DNA of 64,000 nt from Pseudopedobacter sp035496935 (GCA_035496935.1 DATJED010000018.1:62001-126000); one strand, 5' to 3'. Shown: positions 25,526 through 33,804, numbered from the stretch's first letter. Made by a program: numbers and translations. Notes: generated by a model from the sequence alone, not told the origin.

Positions 25526-26725
25526 ATGAGATACGTTTCGCTAACAGTAGCTATGTTTTATTTAGGCATAGTAGCAAGTTTTGCACAGGCAAAAAGAGAT
25601 ACAGTGCCTTATGAGAAAAGAAAAATTAAATTTGAACAGGCCGATTTGGTAAACAGCTATTATAACCAAGATGGTGACAATTCTGCAGTTACTGGGGGCA
25701 GAGGAACAGAAAAGCTGACGGATTTTTCCAATACGTTTGATCTAAGACTCTCTCGCTACGGGAAAACGGGTTTAAAGCATACATATAATATAGAACTGGG
25801 AATTGATACCTATTCATCCGCCTCTTCGGATAATATCGATCTCAGTACGCACAGTGGACCGTCGCATTCAGATGTGCGCTTTTACCCTTCCTTAAGTTGG
25901 GATATTGCAAATGAGCAAAAAGGTCAAAGTTTTGGTTTTGATGTTTCTACCTCGCAGGAATTTGATTACTCTTCTTTTGGTGGAGGATTACATTATTCTA
26001 AATCATCGAAAAGTCAGAATACGGAATTAAGCGTTAAGCTAAAGGCTTTTTTTGATACTTGGAAGGTAATTTTACCTTATGAACTAAGGCCCGATAATAA
26101 CGGTGGTCTGGGCTATCAGCAGAATGATCGAGCACCAAGAAATTCATTTAGTGGAGCCATAAGTTTATCGCAGGTTATAACTAAAAATTTTCAGGCTTTA
26201 TTAATGGTTGAACCTTCTTTTCAGCAAGGGCTGTTAGCTACACGCTACCAAAGGGTTTACTTTGCCGATGCTTCACATTTGGCAGAATACCTGCCAGATC
26301 ATCGGCTGAAATTGCCAATAGGGGCGAGACTCAATTATTTTCTCGGCGACAATTTAGTGTTCCGTACTTTTTTTAGGTACTACACAGATGACTGGGGTAT
26401 AAAATCCGGAACTGCTGAGCTTGAAACCGCTGTCAAATTGAGCCCGTTTGCTTCCATTAGTCCTTTTTATAGGTACTATCAACAAACGGTTGCAGATTAT
26501 TTTGCTGCTTATGGAGAACACACAGTAAACCAAGAATTTTATACAAGTGATTACGATTTGTCCAAATTCCACAGCGATTATTATGGCGCCGGCATCAGGT
26601 TTGCACCTCCAGCAGGCGTGTTGGGAATCGCCAAACTATCCATGCTCGAATTGCGGTATGGACATTATGCTAGAAATAACGGTTTAAATTCAAATATCCT
26701 AAGTATGAACTTAAGGTTTAGATAA
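25526..26725 (+). CDS. DUF3570 predicted outer-membrane beta-barrel protein
   Basis: A 399-residue protein with a signal peptide (cleaved near ASFAQA, residue about 21) and alternating strands through to the final aromatic-ending strand SMNLRFR, as in outer-membrane barrels. DUF3570 hallmarks are KIKFEQADLVNSYYNQDGDNSAVTGG-type opening and FRYYTDDWGIKSGTAELE. Residues 94-100 read DTYSSAS, which occupies the place where I recall Asp-x-x-(Ser/Thr)-Gly-Ala-Ser in other DUF3570 proteins and which resembles ApbE flavinylation motifs. It is the last gene of the thioredoxin-ApbE-DUF4266-DUF3570 cluster and is followed by a terminator. Function is unknown. Confidence 0.85.
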   Translation: MRYVSLTVAMFYLGIVASFAQAKRDTVPYEKRKIKFEQADLVNSYYNQDGDNSAVTGGRGTEKLTDFSNTFDLRLSRYGKTGLKHTYNIELGIDTYSSASSDNIDLSTHSGPSHSDVRFYPSLSWDIANEQKGQSFGFDVSTSQEFDYSSFGGGLHYSKSSKSQNTELSVKLKAFFDTWKVILPYELRPDNNGGLGYQQNDRAPRNSFSGAISLSQVITKNFQALLMVEPSFQQGLLATRYQRVYFADASHLAEYLPDHRLKLPIGARLNYFLGDNLVFRTFFRYYTDDWGIKSGTAELETAVKLSPFASISPFYRYYQQTVADYFAAYGEHTVNQEFYTSDYDLSKFHSDYYGAGIRFAPPAGVLGIAKLSMLELRYGHYARNNGLNSNILSMNLRFR

Positions 26726-26731
26726 ATCTGT

Positions 26732-26765
26732 AAAAAAGCCAACTAAAATTCCAGGTGGCTTTTTT
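26732..26765 (+). terminator. Bidirectional rho-independent terminator
   Basis: A perfect 10-bp stem, AAAAAAGCCA (26732-26741) with TGGCTTTTTT (26756-26765). It has an A-run and a T-run, so it can serve the DUF3570 gene and the converging minus-strand gene. Confidence 0.85.
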
Positions 26766-26803
26766 ATGTTCTGCCGATTTATACTTACTGAGCAAACTGT
26801 TAA

Positions 26804-27370
26804 CTAATTCAGTCTTTTAGTAAGCAACTCTTCTACCTTTTTAAAAAATTGTAAAGGCTTTAATTGTCGCCAGTTTAAGTCGTCAAGCTCACCGCCAAAA
26901 TTAATGTAGTAATCAATATTGTTGGTTTTAAACTCGTCAATCACGTGTTCTCTAAAATTAACACCAGCTATCCAACCGTCTTCGACTTCCTGAAACCATT
27001 CCTCGTAATAGCAATCATCAGAGGAATGGAAATTTAGTACGTTTTCGCCGATGAGTACAAATTTATCAATACCCTCACCAATAATAGATTCTAAAATTTC
27101 CCGCTTCAGTAACATAATATCATTATTAATGGCGTCGTTCCATTCGCCGATGAACTCGATAATGGCATAATGGCGGTCGTAATCTGCAAAAAGAACTTTT
27201 AGGTATAACGTGTTTGACCCAAAAAAGTCCCATTGCGGATGTAGCAAATAATTGTAAACCTGCTTATCGTACTCAAACTCGCTATATTCTGTTTCATAAA
27301 AGGGAGAGCGTTCGTCTTCTGCCGCTATATAATCGTCCCTCCATTTGTAGTATGGCTCTATTTCATGCAT
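26804..27370 (-). CDS. Conserved hypothetical protein
   Basis: A 188-residue acidic, aromatic-rich soluble protein with no signal peptide and no domain I can name. Strand-like segments LYLKVLFADYDRHYAIIEFIG and KFVLIGENVLNFHSS alternate with acidic loops. It follows murQ by nine bases on the same strand, so it is probably in the murQ transcript. No functional residues can be proposed. Confidence 0.7.
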   Translation of the reverse strand: MHEIEPYYKWRDDYIAAEDERSPFYETEYSEFEYDKQVYNYLLHPQWDFFGSNTLYLKVLFADYDRHYAIIEFIGEWNDAINNDIMLLKREILESIIGEGIDKFVLIGENVLNFHSSDDCYYEEWFQEVEDGWIAGVNFREHVIDEFKTNNIDYYINFGGELDDLNWRQLKPLQFFKKVEELLTKRLN

Positions 27371-27379
27371 GTTTTTGAA

Positions 27380-28198
27380 TTATTGAAGGCTTGCCAAATA
27401 TGCTTCTACTGCTTTTCTAACGCTTCCGCATTTGTTTAGCAAATCTGCCGCCATTTCTTTATTTACCCCGGTTTCTGCAACAATCATATTAATTCCGCGG
27501 TTTACCAGCTTGTTATTGGTTAACTGCATATCCACCATTTTATTACCTTTTACCTTCCCTAATTTTATCATTAAGGAGGTGCTAATCATATTTAAAACCA
27601 GTTTTTGTGCAGTTCCGGCTTTCATTCTGGTTGAGCCGGTAAGGTATTCTGGCCCAACAATAACCTCGATGGGATGCGTTGCATTTGTAGCAACCGCACT
27701 ATCAGCGTTACAAACAATACAAGCGGTTAATAGGCCCATTTCGTTGGCTTTTTTTAAACCACCAATTACATAAGGGGTTCTTCCGGATGCGGCAATGCCT
27801 ACCAAAACATCATTTTTACCGATGTTAAATTTCTGCAAATCTTTCCAAGCTTGGTCCGCATCATCTTCTGCGTTTTCTACGGCTCTTCTAATGGCAGTAT
27901 CTCCTCCGGCAATAATGCCCACAACTAAATCAAACGGAACACCAAAAGTTGGTGGACATTCAGATGCATCTACAACGCCTAACCTTCCGCTGGTGCCGGC
28001 GCCGATATAAAATAACCGTCCGCCTGCTTTCATATCTTCAACTGCCTTGTTAACAAAAGTTTCTATTTGTGGAATTACTTTTTCAACGGCAAGCGGAACA
28101 GTTTTATCTTCTTGATTGATATTTTTTAAAATCTCTAAAGTTGACTTATGCTCTAAGTTATCATAAAGCGAATCTTGTTCTGTTATTTCAATTGCCAT
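27380..28198 (-). CDS. murQ: N-acetylmuramic acid 6-phosphate etherase
   Basis: A 272-residue SIS-domain lyase that cleaves the lactyl ether of MurNAc-6-phosphate to give GlcNAc-6-phosphate in cell-wall recycling. Diagnostic parts are ITEQDSLYDNLEHKSTLEIL, FYIGAGTSGRLGVVDASECPPTFG, AGGDTAIRRAVENAEDD, VGIAASGRTPYVIGGL, NADSAVATNATHPIEVIVGPEYLTGSTRMKAGTAQKL and AETGVNKEMAADLL. The length is near the family norm. It is first of a two-gene unit. Confidence 0.95.
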   Translation of the reverse strand: MAIEITEQDSLYDNLEHKSTLEILKNINQEDKTVPLAVEKVIPQIETFVNKAVEDMKAGGRLFYIGAGTSGRLGVVDASECPPTFGVPFDLVVGIIAGGDTAIRRAVENAEDDADQAWKDLQKFNIGKNDVLVGIAASGRTPYVIGGLKKANEMGLLTACIVCNADSAVATNATHPIEVIVGPEYLTGSTRMKAGTAQKLVLNMISTSLMIKLGKVKGNKMVDMQLTNNKLVNRGINMIVAETGVNKEMAADLLNKCGSVRKAVEAYLASLQ

Positions 28199-28356
28199 GA
28201 TGTGTTTTTTTAACGAAAGTCGGAAAAATATAACTTAAAAGGAATTGTTGGATTGCTTTGCCTTTGATTTATTATTTAAGATGCCCATTAAAATTTACCA
28301 TATATTTTAGCATTATTATTGCAAATAGCACATTAATTATTAGTTATTTTGCGATA

Positions 28357-29985
28357 ATGAATCCCAATACAAAAAGCGCATTTAGTTACTTTGTTATAGC
28401 TTTAATAGCTGTGTTTTTTGGTGTTATTTTGGGTGCAACTTACGAACAGAACAGGGCAACCAGTAATTCGGGATTTCCGTCTTTTGCGATAAGCAACAAT
28501 CAAAAACTAGATAAGATTTTAAGCGTTATTAAAAGCAATTATGTTGATTCTGTAAATACAGATTCGTTACAGAAGCTTGCTATTGATGATATATTAAACG
28601 GTTTGGATCCGCACACGGTTTATCTGCCTCCTATGCAGGCAAAATCTCAGAACGAAAATTTAGAGGGTAATTTTGATGGAATTGGAATTGAGTATTACGT
28701 GTTAAACGATACTTTATTGGTAACATCAGTAAAAGAAAAAGGGCCATCGGCAAAAGCAGGAGTGCATAAAGGCGATAGAATTATTGCCGTAAACGGCGAG
28801 AGCGTAATTGTTAAAGACGATGCAAATAAGATGGTTGACAAGCTTCGCGGAAGGAGCGGAAGTACGGTTAATATTGCTGTTTTAAGAAATGGATTTAAAA
28901 AACCTATCTCTTTAGCTATTGAACGCGGGCGAATTGTGGTAAGTAGCATTGATGTGGCGTACATGATTAGACCTGGAATTGGGTTTGTAAAAATCACGAG
29001 GTTTGGTGCCAACACTGCCGAAGATTTTATTGACGATTTGGCTTCATTACAAAAAAAGGGAATGAAAAGCCTTATTTTGGATTTGAGAGGAAATGGTGGC
29101 GGATATTTAAACGCGGCAACGGCTTTGGCCGATCAGTTTTTAGAAGATAACCAGCTTATTGTTTACACAAAAGGACTGCATGAACCCCGTACAGATTATA
29201 AAGCCACCGCTGACGGACTTTTTGAAAAAGGGAAACTGATTGTTTTGATTGATGAAGGTACGGCATCTGCAAGTGAGATTTTAGCCGGCGCCATCCAAGA
29301 TTTGGATAGAGGTTTGGTAATTGGCCGCCGCTCTTTTGGGAAAGGTTTGGTGCAGGAACAATTCGGTTTTGGTGATGGTTCTGCTATGAATTTAACTATT
29401 GCCAGATATTACACGCCTAGCGGTAGATCAATTCAAAAATCATACAGTAAAGGTATAAAAGCTTATAAAGAGGAAATCAGCCATAGGTTTGAGCATGGAG
29501 ATTATACCTCTTTAGACAGCGCTTTATCTGACAGCACTTTTATGAGCCAGCAAAAAACGTATAAAACTTTAAAAGGCAGAACGGTTTATGCCGGCGGTGG
29601 AATTTTGCCCGATATTTTTGTGCCCTTAGATACCTCGAGGTTTACAAATGTTTACCAGCAAATTAACGCAAAAGGCTTGGTTTCTGAATTTGTGTACGGA
29701 AGGTTAACAAATAGCGTAAAAACCAATCAGTTTAAAACGGCAGAAGATTTTAAAGATAATTACCAGTTTACGGATACAAATTATAACAGCTTTTTGAACT
29801 ATTGTATTTCCAAAAAAGTTGAGGTTAGTAAAGCGCAGGCACAACTTTCAAAACCTTTAATTATTAGCCAGATTAAGGCAATGCTTGCTAGGTATTATTT
29901 TGGGGAGGAAGGTTTTTATACCATCTATTCAGAAGATGACGCTTTTGTGAACCAAGCACTACATGAACTAAAAAACCCGGCCTAA
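28357..29985 (+). CDS. S41-family C-terminal processing protease (CtpA-like)
   Basis: A 542-residue protease starting at ATG 28357; an upstream in-frame ATG (28258) would bury the signal anchor. A hydrophobic segment (about 8-28) anchors it in the membrane with the body in the periplasm. A PDZ domain (about 95-175) has GIGIEYYVLNDTLLVTSV and AGVHKGDRIIAVNGESV. The peptidase domain has GFVKITRFGANTAEDFID, DLRGNGGGYLNAA and the Ser-Lys pair Ser304 (EGTASASEILAG) and Lys329 (RRSFGKGLVQEQF). It would trim C-termini of envelope proteins. Its stop codon lies inside the terminator hairpin. Confidence 0.94.
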   Translation: MNPNTKSAFSYFVIALIAVFFGVILGATYEQNRATSNSGFPSFAISNNQKLDKILSVIKSNYVDSVNTDSLQKLAIDDILNGLDPHTVYLPPMQAKSQNENLEGNFDGIGIEYYVLNDTLLVTSVKEKGPSAKAGVHKGDRIIAVNGESVIVKDDANKMVDKLRGRSGSTVNIAVLRNGFKKPISLAIERGRIVVSSIDVAYMIRPGIGFVKITRFGANTAEDFIDDLASLQKKGMKSLILDLRGNGGGYLNAATALADQFLEDNQLIVYTKGLHEPRTDYKATADGLFEKGKLIVLIDEGTASASEILAGAIQDLDRGLVIGRRSFGKGLVQEQFGFGDGSAMNLTIARYYTPSGRSIQKSYSKGIKAYKEEISHRFEHGDYTSLDSALSDSTFMSQQKTYKTLKGRTVYAGGGILPDIFVPLDTSRFTNVYQQINAKGLVSEFVYGRLTNSVKTNQFKTAEDFKDNYQFTDTNYNSFLNYCISKKVEVSKAQAQLSKPLIISQIKAMLARYYFGEEGFYTIYSEDDAFVNQALHELKNPA

Positions 29986-29996
29986 GCCGGGTTTTT
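29971..29996. terminator. Bidirectional terminator overlapping a stop codon
   Basis: AAAAACCCGGC and GCCGGGTTTTT form a perfect 11-bp stem around a four-base loop, CTAA. The TAA stop of the protease gene falls in the loop, so the last codons of the gene are half of the hairpin. It also serves the converging small lipoprotein gene. Confidence 0.9.
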
Positions 29997-30021
29997 CAAT
30001 TTCAAAATAATCTAATATATT

Positions 30022-30231
30022 TTAATGAACGTGGATATGCGTAGTGTCGGCAGATAAACTGTCTACTGCTACGTTATCTTTAACCGTAGTATCGGCTAAA
30101 GCCGCATTTAATAAAGAATCTGCAGCAGATTGATTTAAAGAATCTATTTGTTCTTCTGTTTTTTGCTGATTATTACAGGCCGCAAATGATAAAGAAGTTG
30201 CTACTACAAAAAGTACGATAAATTTTCTCAT
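30022..30231 (-). CDS. Small lipoprotein-like protein
   Basis: A 69-residue protein with signal peptide and lipobox Cys19 (LSFAACNN). The mature part is low-complexity, rich in Asp, Ser, Ala and Thr (EEQIDSLNQSAADSLLNAAL), and ends in HIHVH, a possible metal-binding tail. It is probably an exported lipoprotein of unknown role. It is separated from der by about 110 bases, so it may be transcribed with it or alone. Confidence 0.65.
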   Translation of the reverse strand: MRKFIVLFVVATSLSFAACNNQQKTEEQIDSLNQSAADSLLNAALADTTVKDNVAVDSLSADTTHIHVH

Positions 30232-30341
30232 GTTGTTTTTTATTGTTTTATGGTTAACTAGTCGGCGGTTTTAAGGCCGGTGTCTGCAGTTCTGTCGCCG
30301 ATTTTACTGCCGACAGCGGACTCGAAGACTTTGGACTTATT

Positions 30342-31643
30342 CTATTTCTGTCTAAAAAATATTTGAATCGGCACACCTTCAAAATCAAAATGCTCCCTCA
30401 ATTTGTTTTCTATAAAACGCTTGTACGGATCTTTAATGTACTGCGGTAAATTACAGAAAAAAGCAAACATTGGCGATGTTGCATTAATTTGTGTGATGTA
30501 TTTAATTTTAATGTGCTTTCCTTTAGTTGCAGGTGGCGGTGTTTTTTCAATAATAGGCAATAAAATATCGTTCAGTTTTGATGTCTGAATTTTCTTAACC
30601 TTATTGTTGTAAACTTTTGAGGCGGCTTCAATTGTTTTTAATATTCTTTGTTTCTCCGTTACGGATGTAAAAATAATTGGCACATCAGTAAAAGGAGCTA
30701 GTTTCGCTTTTATTTTATCCGTAAACTCTAAAATAGTCTTATGGTCTTTCTCTACTAAATCCCATTTGTTAACCACAATTACAACGCCTTTTTTGTTTTT
30801 CTCCGCAAGGTGAAAAATGTTTACATCCTGAGATTCAATTCCGTCAACTGCGTCAATCATAATCACAATAACATCAGCTTCTTCTAAAGCTTTAATGGTA
30901 CGCATCACGCTGTAAAACTCAATGTTTTCGTGAACCTTGGTTTTTTTACGTAAACCTGCGGTATCAATTAGCATAAACTCATGCCCAAACTGGTTGTAAT
31001 GGATATGGATAGAATCCCGGGTTGTGCCGGCAATATCAGTTACGATGTTTCTATCGTTGCCAATTAAAGCGTTAATCATTGATGATTTCCCAACATTAGG
31101 GCGGCCAACAATTGCATAAACCGGCAGTTTGTTTTCTTCTACTTTGTCCTCGTCAAAATTGGTGATTACCTCGTCCAAAAGTTCTCCGGTTCCGGAACCG
31201 CTCATGGAAGAGATACAAAAAATTTCGCCTAAACCTAAGCTGTAAAACTCGGTAGCATCTGATTGTAGTTGATAGTTGTCAACTTTGTTTACTGCAACGT
31301 AAACGGGTTTTTTGCTTTTCCGCAAAATCTGAGCAATGTCTGCATCTAAATCTGTGATTCCCGTGGTTACATCCACCAAAAAAACTACTACGTTAGCTTC
31401 CTCAATGGCAATATGAACTTGTTCCCTGATGGCGGCTTCAAAAACATCTTCAGAATTGGCTACATAACCGCCGGTATCAATTACCGTAAAACTTTTGTGA
31501 GTCCACTCTGCTATGCCGTAATGCCTATCTCGGGTTACGCCGCTATAATCATCAACAATGGCTTTTCTGGTTTCTGTTAAACGGTTGTAAAGGGTAGATT
31601 TTCCTACGTTCGGTCTCCCGACGATCGCTAATATGTTACTCAT
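30342..31643 (-). CDS. der: Ribosome biogenesis GTPase Der (EngA)
   Basis: A 433-residue double GTPase needed for 50S ribosome assembly. G domain 1 has GRPNVGKSTL, DTGGY and NKVDN; G domain 2 (from about 175) has GRPNVGKSSM, DTAGLRKK and NKWDLVEKD. The C-terminal KH-like domain ends with KYITQINATSPMFAFFCN and HFDFEGVPIQIFFRQK. All motifs are intact. It is transcribed away from the dispersed repeat element. Confidence 0.96.
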   Translation of the reverse strand: MSNILAIVGRPNVGKSTLYNRLTETRKAIVDDYSGVTRDRHYGIAEWTHKSFTVIDTGGYVANSEDVFEAAIREQVHIAIEEANVVVFLVDVTTGITDLDADIAQILRKSKKPVYVAVNKVDNYQLQSDATEFYSLGLGEIFCISSMSGSGTGELLDEVITNFDEDKVEENKLPVYAIVGRPNVGKSSMINALIGNDRNIVTDIAGTTRDSIHIHYNQFGHEFMLIDTAGLRKKTKVHENIEFYSVMRTIKALEEADVIVIMIDAVDGIESQDVNIFHLAEKNKKGVVIVVNKWDLVEKDHKTILEFTDKIKAKLAPFTDVPIIFTSVTEKQRILKTIEAASKVYNNKVKKIQTSKLNDILLPIIEKTPPPATKGKHIKIKYITQINATSPMFAFFCNLPQYIKDPYKRFIENKLREHFDFEGVPIQIFFRQK

Positions 31644-31687
31644 AATGTGTGGGTTTCCCGGTCTTATCTTACCGGCATAATTTTTTG

Positions 31688-31695
31688 CAAAGGTA
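31688..31695 (-). promoter_or_regulatory. Possible -7 element of der
   Basis: CAAAGGTA on the + strand reads TACCTTTG on the minus strand, matching TAnnTTTG, and lies 45 bases before the der start codon. I found no TTG -33 element at the expected distance. Confidence 0.4.
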
Positions 31696-31801
31696 GGTTA
31701 AATAATTGGTTTTATGCAGATGCTTTGAATCTACGTCATGTCAGTCCGCCAGATAGTGGAGAGACACTATGTTTAGAACAATGCAGATCACGCTTTTTTA
31801 T

Positions 31802-32023
31802 CGTTCAATCCAGGCCAAGCACAGACGGATGTTGACCTCTTTTTTCGACCTCAGAACTTTGCGGTATAGATGGAGGAGTAAAAGCACTTCCTTTTTAGCA
31901 AAGGGCGTAGTCGAGAGTTTTTTGTTTACTTTTTTGCGGAAAAAAGTAAATGCCACTGCCCGGCATGAGGGCAGGCAAGGCTTGTGCTGAAAAGGCTTTG
32001 GAGGTAAATTCACATTTGATAAA
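31802..32023. repeat. Dispersed repeat element, copy 1
   Basis: About 222 bases that recur at 62879-63208 in the same orientation. Shared segments include GTTCAATCCAG, AGCACAGAC, TGTTGACCTCTTTTTTCGAC, TCAGAACTTTGCGG, AAAGCACTTCCTTT, AGCAAAGGGCGTAGTCGAGA and CCCGGCATGAGGGCAGGC. This copy contains a perfect 11-bp hairpin, TTTACTTTTTT (31925-31935), loop GCGG, AAAAAAGTAAA (31940-31950), and a second hairpin with arms CTGCCC and GGGCAG. It encodes no transposase, so it is a non-autonomous or REP-like element. Confidence 0.85.
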
Positions 32024-32067
32024 TAATAGCACTATTAGATGACTTTAGCAGGCTAACAGCCAAGAAA

Positions 32068-32658
32068 CTATTTCTTGGGCAATCCCCACTTTTCAACTAA
32101 TTCGGCATTAAGTCCGCCTTCTTTAGGGTTTGGTTTTCCTTTTCCTGTTGTAATCAGACTTTGCAAGCTACCTTGTATATAACCCGTCCAAGCATCATTA
32201 CAAACATTATAGCATTCATATTCTGGAACCAAACCTTCATGGGTAAACTGCACTTTCGTTCTCCCGTTTTCATCGGAAATATCAAAAATAAGTTTTGTAT
32301 TAATCCATTCGTTTTTGTCTTTAACAAAATTGAACTGATTGTCCATCACCTGATAAACCAATTTCTTATCAGGAATAATTTCGATGAGTTTTATTTTACA
32401 TAAATGAACATCCTTATAGTGATATAAGAACGTTTCGCCAAGTTTATCGGTATTGCCTTCAATATCTACCGACCACCATGAACGGAAATCCTTAATAGCA
32501 TTGAAAGCTGTTGCCGCGTCTTTATCAACAATAATAGTTGATGTGTAATTTTTATTTTCCATTGTTTCTTTTTTATTGGTTATTGTTTCTTTTTGCGTTG
32601 CACAGGCCGTTAATAACAGTATTGAGGCAATTGTTGTAAGATTTATAACCTGTTTCAT
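32068..32658 (-). CDS. SRPBCC-domain (AHSA1-like) lipoprotein
   Basis: A 196-residue protein starting at ATG 32658, giving a signal peptide and lipobox Cys19 (ILLLTACATQ). After a short linker the body (about 35-180) is an SRPBCC/START-like fold: TSTIIVDKDAATAFNAIKDFRSWW, LGETFLYHYKDVHLCKIKLIEIIPDKKLVYQVM and TKVQFTHEGLVPEYECYNVC. This fold binds hydrophobic ligands and is normally cytoplasmic, so a lipid-anchored version is unusual. Starting at an internal ATG would give a cytoplasmic protein, but the clean lipobox favours export. It is divergent from a GlxA-type regulator with a shared operator region. Confidence 0.82.
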   Translation of the reverse strand: MKQVINLTTIASILLLTACATQKETITNKKETMENKNYTSTIIVDKDAATAFNAIKDFRSWWSVDIEGNTDKLGETFLYHYKDVHLCKIKLIEIIPDKKLVYQVMDNQFNFVKDKNEWINTKLIFDISDENGRTKVQFTHEGLVPEYECYNVCNDAWTGYIQGSLQSLITTGKGKPNPKEGGLNAELVEKWGLPKK

Positions 32659-32726
32659 TTTTGTGAACTTCTGCTGTTTTGTAAGATAGATTTGAACATT
32701 CGCCAAGGCTAAGTTATTTTATATGA

Positions 32727-32757
32727 CAAAGTTATTGTCTTAATATACGTCATGCAA
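32727..32757 (-). promoter_or_regulatory. Promoter of the SRPBCC lipoprotein gene
   Basis: Read on the minus strand: TTG (complement of 32755-32757), 20 bases, then TAACTTTG (complement of 32727-32734). This fits TTG-N17-23-TAnnTTTG. The -33 element lies inside the left arm of the adjacent inverted repeat. Confidence 0.65.
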
Positions 32758-32796
32758 TGTGCAATTTGGACATTGCATAGGGTTGATTTGGACATT
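32752..32796. promoter_or_regulatory. Candidate operator: inverted plus direct repeats
   Basis: A perfect 9-bp inverted repeat, ATGCAATGT (32752-32760) and ACATTGCAT (32770-32778), has its arms nine bases apart. Overlapping it is a direct repeat, ATTTGGACATT at 32764-32774 and 32786-32796, with starts 22 bases apart, or about two helical turns. It lies between divergent promoters and covers both -33 elements or abuts them. The obvious protein to bind it is the GlxA-type AraC regulator encoded alongside. Confidence 0.6.
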
Positions 32797-32813
32797 TTGT
32801 CTTTCTATCTTTG
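32783..32813 (+). promoter_or_regulatory. Promoter of the GlxA-type regulator gene
   Basis: TTG at 32783-32785, 20 bases, then TATCTTTG at 32806-32813, matching the Bacteroidota consensus. The start codon follows 13 bases later, so the leader is very short. The -33 element is next to the second direct repeat of the operator. Confidence 0.65.
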
Positions 32814-32826
32814 AAGAAAAATACAG

Positions 32827-33804
32827 ATGAAACATATTTCTATCATAGTTCCTGACGGCGAGAACAACCTGAGTAGCATAGTTGGTGCGTACAAAATATT
32901 GAAGAGAGCTCATACGTATTGGAAAGAAAAATACAAAAGGGAGCTGTACAAAATCGAGCTGGTGGGTGTATCGGAAAAAGTGGATTTCCATGGCGGATTG
33001 TTCAGCGTAAAACCACATACAAATATCACCAGTATAACAAAAACCGACCTTATGATTATTCCTTCTTTGAACCACAATTACCAAAAGGCTATAGAAGGGA
33101 ACAAGCCATTGGTTGAATGGATTGAAGCGCAATATAAAAACGGTGCAGAAGTAGCGAGTATTTGCACAGGTGCTTTTTTGTTGGCATCATCAGGTTTATT
33201 GAACGGTAAAACCTGCTCCACACATTGGGCGTTTGCAGACCTATTCAGAACGATGTTTCCGAAAGTGAATTTGCAAACTGATAGGTTAATTACCGATGAA
33301 AACGGAATTTACACCAACGGAGGTGCATATTCTTTTCTAAATCTGATTATTTATTTGGTAGAAAAATACTTTGACAGGCAAACGGCTATTTTTTGTTCTA
33401 AAGTGTTTCAAATTGAAATGGACAGGCAAAACCAATCGGCTTTTATCATATTTGAGGGGCAAAAATCGCACAGTGATGAAGTTATTAAGCAAGTCCAAAC
33501 CTACATTGAAACTAACCTGCACAAAAAAATATCAATGGAAGATTTATCCTCTCAGTTTGCCATTGGCAGGCGAAACTTTGACCGGCGGTTTATTAAAGCT
33601 ACGGGGAACAGGCCGTTAGAATATATGCAAAGGGTAAAGATTGAATCGGCAAAGAAAGCGTTTGAAACAACCCGGAAAAATATCAGCGAAGTAATGTATG
33701 ATGTAGGTTATTCGGATTTGAAAGCATTTAGAGAAATATTCAGAAAGATAACAGGAATTTCGCCGCTGGAATACAGGAACAAATACAATAAAGCAATAAA
33801 TTAA
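32827..33804 (+). CDS. GlxA-type AraC-family regulator (DJ-1/PfpI plus HTH)
   Basis: A 325-residue protein with two domains. Residues about 3-175 form a DJ-1/PfpI class I glutamine amidotransferase-like domain, with ASICTGAFLLASSGLLNGKTCSTHW placing Cys at the nucleophile elbow followed by a conserved His. Residues about 220-322 are an AraC HTH domain (ISMEDLSSQFAIGRRNFDRRFIKATG, PLEYMQRVKIESAKKAFE, ISEVMYDVGYSDLKAFREIFRKITGISPLEYR). Such proteins regulate adjacent genes in response to small ligands. The divergent SRPBCC lipoprotein is the likely target, and the two are often neighbours in flavobacteria as far as I recall. Confidence 0.92.
   Translation: MKHISIIVPDGENNLSSIVGAYKILKRAHTYWKEKYKRELYKIELVGVSEKVDFHGGLFSVKPHTNITSITKTDLMIIPSLNHNYQKAIEGNKPLVEWIEAQYKNGAEVASICTGAFLLASSGLLNGKTCSTHWAFADLFRTMFPKVNLQTDRLITDENGIYTNGGAYSFLNLIIYLVEKYFDRQTAIFCSKVFQIEMDRQNQSAFIIFEGQKSHSDEVIKQVQTYIETNLHKKISMEDLSSQFAIGRRNFDRRFIKATGNRPLEYMQRVKIESAKKAFETTRKNISEVMYDVGYSDLKAFREIFRKITGISPLEYRNKYNKAIN

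Larger units (their letters stand above)
31644..32067. other. Intergenic stretch between der and the SRPBCC gene
   Basis: 424 bases without a credible gene. From the der side it holds the -7 candidate of der, a small hairpin (ATAGTG at 31753-31758 with CACTAT at 31765-31770), then copy 1 of the dispersed repeat. Open frames across it are not protein-like. Confidence 0.7.

Noticed and set aside
31769..32013. Open frames of 70-73 codons on both strands between der and the SRPBCC gene
   Set aside because: They lie inside the dispersed repeat, read in both directions through the hairpin, and their translations have no protein-like pattern; the second copy of the repeat does not keep the frames.
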